Part shown: positions 59,958 to 64,000 of the stretch, piece by piece
How the letters are laid out: every line of letters starts with the position of its first letter
How positions within the stretch are numbered: position 1 is the stretch's first letter
From: Palsa-506 sp963709075
Lineage (GTDB): Bacteria; Actinomycetota; Actinomycetes; Streptosporangiales; Streptosporangiaceae
NCBI GenBank assembly: GCA_963709075.1
Contig: CAVPUY010000014.1
Span: forward strand, 186,001 to 250,000
DNA: 64,000 nucleotides
Direction of reading: 5' to 3'
Notes under the pieces: model-generated
Seen by the model: only the letters and a program-made list of their open reading frames with translations
Database searches by the model: none
Told to the model about the DNA's origin: nothing
Translations under genes and position numbers: made by a program

Positions 59958-60434
59958 TTACCCGCCGGATCGGCGGTTCGGCCCCGGGACCCTGGCTGTG
60001 CCTGAGCCGGCCTTGGCTGTGCCTGAGCCCCGGTCGTCCTGGCCTGGCAGCGTGATGCCGAGCGCGATGGCGATCGTGGCCAGCAGTTCGCGGGCCTGGT
60101 CGGTGCTCATTGCCCGGACGCGGCGGCGGATCGCGTCGCCAGTCTCAGCTGCCGGGGCGGCGGCCAGGACGGCCGCGGCGTCTGCCCGGCCGGCCCGTTC
60201 GAGCTGGGCAGGCGAGAGGCCGGCCACGGCCGCCATCCGGGCGAGTGTCGTGGCGGGCCCGCGGACGGGTGCGTAAACCCCGGCGCTGACGACCTGGTAG
60301 CCGCCGGTGATCTGGCGCCAGCGCCCCTCGCTGAGGCCGGCCCGGCGGGCCGCTTCCCGCGCGGACAACCCGGATTCGCGCAGCGCTGCGGTGATCAGCG
60401 CGCCCCACGGCGGCGCCGCTGGTCGGTTAGGCAT
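59958..60434 (-). CDS. Helix-turn-helix (Cro/C1-like) DNA-binding protein
   Basis: This regulator of about 158 residues begins MPNRPAAPPWGALITAALRESGLSAREAARRAGLSEGRWRQITGGYQ. The helix-turn-helix (SAREAARRAGLSEGRWRQI) starts near residue 24, followed by TTLARMAAVAGLSPAQLERAGR, a typical second helical unit, and an Ala-rich helix (AMSTDQARELLATIAIALGI). The ATG at 60434 has AAGGTGAGG upstream and is preferred over an in-frame GTG/ATG farther out, because that would overlap the TTCGCA repeats. The tail (GSGTAKAGSGTARVPG) is low complexity. Paired TTCGCA repeats in front suggest autoregulation. The wider function is unknown. Confidence 0.8.
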   Translation of the reverse strand: MPNRPAAPPWGALITAALRESGLSAREAARRAGLSEGRWRQITGGYQVVSAGVYAPVRGPATTLARMAAVAGLSPAQLERAGRADAAAVLAAAPAAETGDAIRRRVRAMSTDQARELLATIAIALGITLPGQDDRGSGTAKAGSGTARVPGPNRRSGG

Positions 60435-60443
60435 GCCCTCACC

Positions 60444-60459
60444 TTCGCACAACTTCGCA
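60444..60459. promoter_or_regulatory. Direct repeat TTCGCA-N4-TTCGCA, copy 1
   Basis: Two TTCGCA half-sites 10 bases apart lie 10 bases before the HTH gene start (which reads leftward). An identical arrangement occurs at 60568. Ten-base spacing places both half-sites on the same DNA face. Confidence 0.6.
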
Positions 60460-60567
60460 ACGCTGTCGTGGGCAATTCGGCAACGGTGCTCGTCCCGCAA
60501 GGAGGTTCTCTCCGGTGTTTATCCGGCCGACGACTCGCCATGCCGGCGATCAGCGGCGTTCTTGCCC

Positions 60568-60583
60568 TTCGCATTTCTTCGCA
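60568..60583. promoter_or_regulatory. Direct repeat TTCGCA-N4-TTCGCA, copy 2
   Basis: Same two half-sites and spacing as at 60444, with a different 4-base spacer (TTTC instead of CAAC). The two pairs are 124 bases apart, bracketing the probable promoter of the HTH gene and lying upstream of the small plus-strand frame at 60675. Confidence 0.6.
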
Positions 60584-60674
60584 CTACCTTGGCGCTCGGG
60601 AGACCGGGCGCTTGCGTCCCGGCCGCCGCCCGCGGCACAAGCGCCACGGGTCTTACCCGAGGGGGGTAACAGAC

Positions 60675-60980
60675 ATGGGAGTAATGCTTTCCCTTGACCG
60701 GCAGGCGCCTGCCCGGAGCCGTCGTCAGGGCCAGCACGCCCGCAGTAGCGAAGGCCGTACTGGCATGAATGCCCCGGCCGGCTTCCTGCGGCGGGACGCC
60801 GCTGGCTCGGGTCGGCAGCTGAGCCGGCTGGCGATGGCCGTACTGCCCGGCCGACGGCAGCCGCGGCCGGCCCGGCGGCCCGCCCGCCGCTCGCCGGAGC
60901 GGCCCGCCCGCCGCTCGCCGGAGCGGCCCGCTTGTGGCGTACCAGGAGGCGCCGGGCTCGCCACGTGGACCTGGCACTGA
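60675..60980 (+). CDS. Possible small Arg/Pro-rich protein, low support
   Basis: This is a 101-residue frame starting MGVMLSLDRQAPARSRRQGQ. Its only strong support is a ribosome-binding site (GAGGGGGG) eight bases before the ATG at 60675. The C-terminal half contains two PARRSPER repeats from a 24-base tandem repeat and is compositionally biased, which also favours chance open frames. No domain or relative is recognised. It lies between the divergent HTH gene and an enoyl-CoA hydratase gene. If it is not real, 60435-61189 is a 750-base gap holding only the TTCGCA repeats and this tandem repeat. Confidence 0.25.
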   Translation: MGVMLSLDRQAPARSRRQGQHARSSEGRTGMNAPAGFLRRDAAGSGRQLSRLAMAVLPGRRQPRPARRPARRSPERPARRSPERPACGVPGGAGLATWTWH

Positions 60981-61189
60981 CCGTTTCTGTGCCGTGCCTG
61001 CTTGGCCACTGCCAGGTCACCGGGGACGGTCCTGGCTGCCAGTCCGGCGCCTGTGCGCACGACTGCCATCGGCGTTAGCGCCGGCTGCTGAGCCGGGCGG
61101 CCGCGCCGCCGCGGCGGCGAACCGGCAGAATGCCTGCATGGGCCGGCCGGATGCCTGCCTGAGATCGTGACTCGGCATGGAGGTCAGGC

Positions 61190-61969
61190 ATGGGTGAGTT
61201 CGTTCGGCTTGAGATCGACCACGCCGTGGCCGTGATCCGGCTCGACCGTCCGCCGATGAACGCGCTCAACGCACAGGTCCGGGAGGAGATCGCGGCCGCG
61301 GCCGCGCAGGTGACCGCCGATCAGTCCATCCGCGCGGCCGTGCTGTACGGCGGCGAGAAGGTGTTCGCCGCCGGGGCGGACATCAAGGAGATGGCCGAGG
61401 CGAGTTACAGCCGGATCGCCGTTGATGCCGGCCGGCTGCAGGACGCGTTCACCGCGGTGGCGAAGATCCCGAAGCCGGTGGTCGCCGCGATCACCGGGTA
61501 CGCCCTTGGCGGCGGCCTTGAGTTCGCGCTGTGCGCCGACTTCAGGGTGGCCGGCGAGAGCGCCAGGCTGGGTCAGCCGGAGATCCTGCTCGGCGTCATC
61601 CCCGGCGCCGGCGGCACCCAGCGGCTGCCCCGCCTGGTCGGGCCATCCAGGGCCAAGGACATCGTGTACACCGGCCGGTTCGTCGGTGCGACGGAGGCAC
61701 TCGCCATCGGCCTCGTGGACAAGGTAATCCCTGACGCGGATGTCCTGCAGGCCGCCCTGGACATGGTGCGGCGCTACGCAACCGGGCCTGCCGTGGCGTT
61801 GCGCGCCGCCAAGCAGGCCATCGACGAGGGCCTCGACGTCGATCTCGGCACCGGGCTGGAGATCGAGCGGCTGAACTTCGCCGGCTTGTTCGCCACTGAG
61901 GACCAGCGGACAGGAATGCGCAGTTTCATCGAGAATGGGCCAGGGAAGGCATCGTTCGCGGGCCGATGA
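61190..61969 (+). CDS. Enoyl-CoA hydratase/isomerase
   Basis: This 259-residue crotonase-fold enzyme hydrates trans-2-enoyl-CoA in fatty-acid beta-oxidation or related pathways. The oxyanion-hole block reads KVFAAGADIKEMAE, and the second block GYALGGGLEFALCADFRVAGESARLGQPEILLGVIPGAGGTQRLPRLVG carries the two catalytic Glu positions (in GLEF and QPEI). The C-terminal MRSFIENGPGKASFAGR is typical. The ATG at 61190 has GGAGG nine bases upstream. A hypothetical gene follows within about 45 bases and then a kinase gene, probably one transcript. Confidence 0.94.
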   Translation: MGEFVRLEIDHAVAVIRLDRPPMNALNAQVREEIAAAAAQVTADQSIRAAVLYGGEKVFAAGADIKEMAEASYSRIAVDAGRLQDAFTAVAKIPKPVVAAITGYALGGGLEFALCADFRVAGESARLGQPEILLGVIPGAGGTQRLPRLVGPSRAKDIVYTGRFVGATEALAIGLVDKVIPDADVLQAALDMVRRYATGPAVALRAAKQAIDEGLDVDLGTGLEIERLNFAGLFATEDQRTGMRSFIENGPGKASFAGR

Positions 61970-62012
61970 CACGCACCAGCCGAGCGGTACCGCAACGAAG
62001 GATGGGGCCAAA

Positions 62013-62423
62013 GTGATCGAGCCTGGCGACAGTCTCTCGCTGGACATGGTCACCGCGGCGCTCCGCGCGGACAGCGCCGACGTGGCCGTCTACGCGCGCG
62101 TGCTCACCGAGTCGCTCGGCGACGCGCTGCCGCCGGGGTGGGTGACGATCGACCGGGACCGGTCCGTGTCCGACCGGATGCGCGGCAGGCCCGGCCAGGT
62201 TTCCAAGATCACCGTAAGGATGGGCGAGCGCGTCATGACGCTCAGCGTGCAGCAAGGGGCGCCGGTGGCGGAGATCTGCCGCGAGGTCCGCGGGGTGGTG
62301 CTGTCCCGCCAGCCCGTTCCGGTCGGAGCCTGGGCGGAGGAGCTGGCCAAGGCGCTTGTCGCGCACGCGGAGGAGAATGCGCAGACAGCCCAGGCTCTGC
62401 GCCGGCTGGTAGCCGGAGACTAG
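62013..62423 (+). CDS. Conserved-looking hypothetical protein
   Basis: This is a 136-residue protein, acidic and soluble: VIEPGDSLSLDMVTAALRADSADVAVYARVLTESLGDALPPGWVTIDRDRSVSDRMRGRPGQVSKITVRMGERVMTLSVQQG, then a helical C-terminus (VGAWAEELAKALVAHAEENAQTAQALRRLVAGD). I recognise no domain. The GTG at 62013 has GGATGGGG nine bases upstream. An in-frame ATG at 61935 would overlap the enoyl-CoA hydratase end by 35 bases and has a weak site. Codon use fits a real gene. A beta-rich core followed by a coiled helix could be a small partner or regulator of the neighbouring kinase, which is only a guess. Confidence 0.7.
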   Translation: MIEPGDSLSLDMVTAALRADSADVAVYARVLTESLGDALPPGWVTIDRDRSVSDRMRGRPGQVSKITVRMGERVMTLSVQQGAPVAEICREVRGVVLSRQPVPVGAWAEELAKALVAHAEENAQTAQALRRLVAGD

Positions 62424-62650
62424 GTCGCAGACCCGGCCGGAGCTGCCGCGATGCCGGCGCGCAGTTCGGGCTCGCCGTGCTTGCCCGGTGCGGGGCCGTC
62501 GCGGCCGGCCATCATCGGTGCCGGGAACGCCGCACCGGGCGATCGTTCCGGCCGCCAGGGCCGCCCGCGCTGCGTCGCGATCGACCGGGCTTCATCCTGC
62601 GCCGGGGTGGACAGCGAAATGCGCACGGAATCCGTAGGCTGGTGCGGTCA

Positions 62651-64000
62651 TGACTGAGCAGGACCGGACGCCGGGCAGGTTCGGGCCCTACCGCGTGCTT
62701 GAGCGCATCGGCGAGGGCGGGATGGGCGTTGTCTACCTGGCCGCCGACGCCGAGCAGCGCCCGGTCGCGGTAAAGGTGCTGCGGCCTGCGGTGGCCGGCG
62801 ACCCCAATGCGCGGCGCCGCCTGGCCCGCGAGGTCGAGACGATGCGGCGGGTGCGCAGCCCGTTCGTCGCCGAAGTCATCGACGCGGACGTGACCTGCGA
62901 TCCGCCCTACATCGTCACCAGGTACGTAAAGGGCAGGACGCTCGAGCAGGTCGTCACCGAACATGGCCCGCTGCGCGGCCAGGAGCTGGCCACGGTGAGC
63001 CGCGGGCTCGCCGCCGCCCTTGCTGCCGTGCACGCGGCAGGCGTCGTGCACAGGGACCTGAAGCCCGGGAACGTCATGCTGGCCGGCGGCGAGCCGGTCG
63101 TGATCGATTTCGGCATCGCGCACACGCCTGACTCGACCAGGATCACCCAGACCGGGATGTTCATGGGCACGCCCGGCTACCTTGCTCCCGAGGTCATCGA
63201 GGGCAAGTACACCGGCCAGGCGTCGGACGTGCACTCCTGGGGGGCGACAGTGGCATTCGCTGCCACCGGCCGGCCGCCATTCGGTTCCGGCACCTTCGAG
63301 ACGATCTTTTACCGGATCGTGCACGGGCAGCCTGACCTCAGCGGCTGCCCGCCGTCGCTGCTGCCCCTGTTGGCTGCCGCGCTGGCCAGGGATCCTGCCC
63401 GCAGGCCTGCTGCCGCCGAGCTGACCAACCAGGTGGCGGCGCTCGGCCCGGCCGCGCTGATCGGCGGGCCGGCCACGGTAACCGGGCCAGGTTCCGTGGC
63501 TGGCGCGGTGCGCGGTGCCGGGCAGGCCGGGTGGCCGCAGCTGGCTGGAGCTGCCGGGGCCGCTGGGCTCGCTGCCGGGGCCGCTGGGCTCGCTGGCGGC
63601 CTGCGCAATGGTGCCGCCGGTGCACCCGATGGTGCTCCTGCCGCCGGTCGGGCCGGGGGCAGCCAGCCGGCGGCCGGGGCCGTGCCGGGAACTGCGCGGC
63701 CAGGAACCGGCGGGCCAGGCAGCGGGATGCCCGGCGGCGCCGGGATACCAGGAACCGGGATACCGGGAACCGGTCTGCCGCGGAGCGGCTCGCCTGGCTC
63801 TCCCCGGCCGGCCGCATTCGCCGACTGGCCGCACGTCACCCAGCCGCTGGCCGTCGGCAACCCGGCCGGCCCTGCCGTCGGTGACTTGCTTCCTGCGGTG
63901 CAGTACGGTCCGCCGGGCGCCGGCCCGGCCGGGGCGCCCCCGTCCGGCAACGGCAAGATGGCCGCGGGCGACGGCTACCCGGAGGCGGCCGGGCAGGCCG
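62651..64000 (+). CDS. Serine/threonine protein kinase (Hanks type), 3' end beyond window
   Basis: The kinase domain occupies residues about 12-265. It has the glycine loop RIGEGGMGVVYLA, invariant Lys in VAVKVLRP, the catalytic loop VVHRDLKPGNVML, the DFG motif (VVIDFGIAH), and the activation segment MFMGTPGYLAPEV with SDVHSWGATVAF. All key residues are present, so it should be active. From about residue 280 the protein is a long Ala/Gly/Pro linker with repeats (GAAGLA, GTGIPGTG), and the frame is still open at the window end. An extracellular sensor domain or transmembrane helix would lie beyond 64000. The ATG at 62651 (MTEQDRTPGRFGPYRVLERIG) fits family N-termini. Confidence 0.95.

Noticed and set aside
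60675..60980. Confident call of a small regulatory protein
   Set aside because: Good ribosome-binding site, but the composition is biased, the C-terminus is repeat-derived and there is no recognised relative. Kept only as a low-confidence feature.
1..64000. tRNA, rRNA, insertion sequence, prophage or integrase
   Set aside because: I looked for tRNA T-loop patterns, transposase DDE motifs, integrase motifs and attachment-site duplications and saw none that I could support.

Overview
This window is about 64 kb of very GC-rich DNA. Several features point to a high-GC actinobacterium: overlapping GTGA and ATGA gene junctions, frequent GTG/TTG starts, the fused actinobacterial 2-oxoglutarate decarboxylase Kgd, the complete GlgE maltosyl-transfer cluster, a BldC-type regulator, SAM methyltransferases of the PF04672 kind and a Tat-dependent lipoprotein. 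The sporulation-type regulator and the methyltransferase family suggest a filamentous lineage (Streptomyces/Streptosporangiales-like). The genus cannot be fixed from the sequence.

Layout. 1-8.2 kb: the 5' part of kgd (minus strand, running off the left edge), dedA, a BlaI-type repressor, a carbon-nitrogen hydrolase, a zinc alcohol dehydrogenase with a small 3Fe-4S ferredoxin, and a SAM methyltransferase. 8.2-12.6 kb: a surface-glycan or natural-product style cluster with an alpha/alpha-toroid protein, a methyltransferase and a GT4 glycosyltransferase, divergent from a GDP-mannose 4,6-dehydratase-like gene. 12.6-14.1 kb: a repeat-rich gap and a VIT1-type metal transporter. 14.2-22.6 kb: one long minus-strand operon of a dipeptide-type ABC importer (two permeases, a double ATPase, a Tat lipoprotein), an ornithine-cyclodeaminase homologue and a histidine-ammonia-lyase homologue that lacks the Ala-Ser-Gly cofactor tripeptide. 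Divergent from it, at 23.0-25.4 kb, are an enolase-superfamily enzyme and an iron alcohol dehydrogenase.

25.5-28.5 kb: an MFS pump and TetR pair with twin operators, then an epoxide-hydrolase-like protein. 28.7-38.6 kb: histidine utilisation, with hutU, an M20 amidohydrolase, hutF and hutI interrupted by a methyltransferase, a PadR/MFS pair and an alpha/beta hydrolase. 39-41.2 kb: a NarL-type two-component system. 41.6-47 kb: a flavin reductase, SppA, a NUDIX-PIN/NYN fusion, a P450 and an extradiol dioxygenase. 47-58.8 kb: glgB, maltokinase, a membrane cupredoxin, treS and glgE, divergent from glgP. Together these carry trehalose -> maltose -> maltose-1-phosphate -> branched alpha-glucan, plus phosphorolysis. 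59-64 kb: bldC, an HTH regulator with paired direct repeats, an enoyl-CoA hydratase, a hypothetical protein and the 5' part of a Ser/Thr kinase gene.

Two traits cut across the window. First, at least eighteen otherwise intact genes are broken by single-base insertions or deletions, affecting housekeeping genes such as kgd, glgB, glgE and glgP. Sequencing error is the simplest explanation, so each is annotated as one CDS with the shift noted. Second, tandem repeats are abundant. Inside genes they are multiples of three bases (Gly-Thr, Ala-Ser and Pro-Ala runs). Between genes they include hairpin arrays and a family of long palindromes whose arms show compensatory changes. I saw no tRNA, rRNA, CRISPR array, transposase or integrase.
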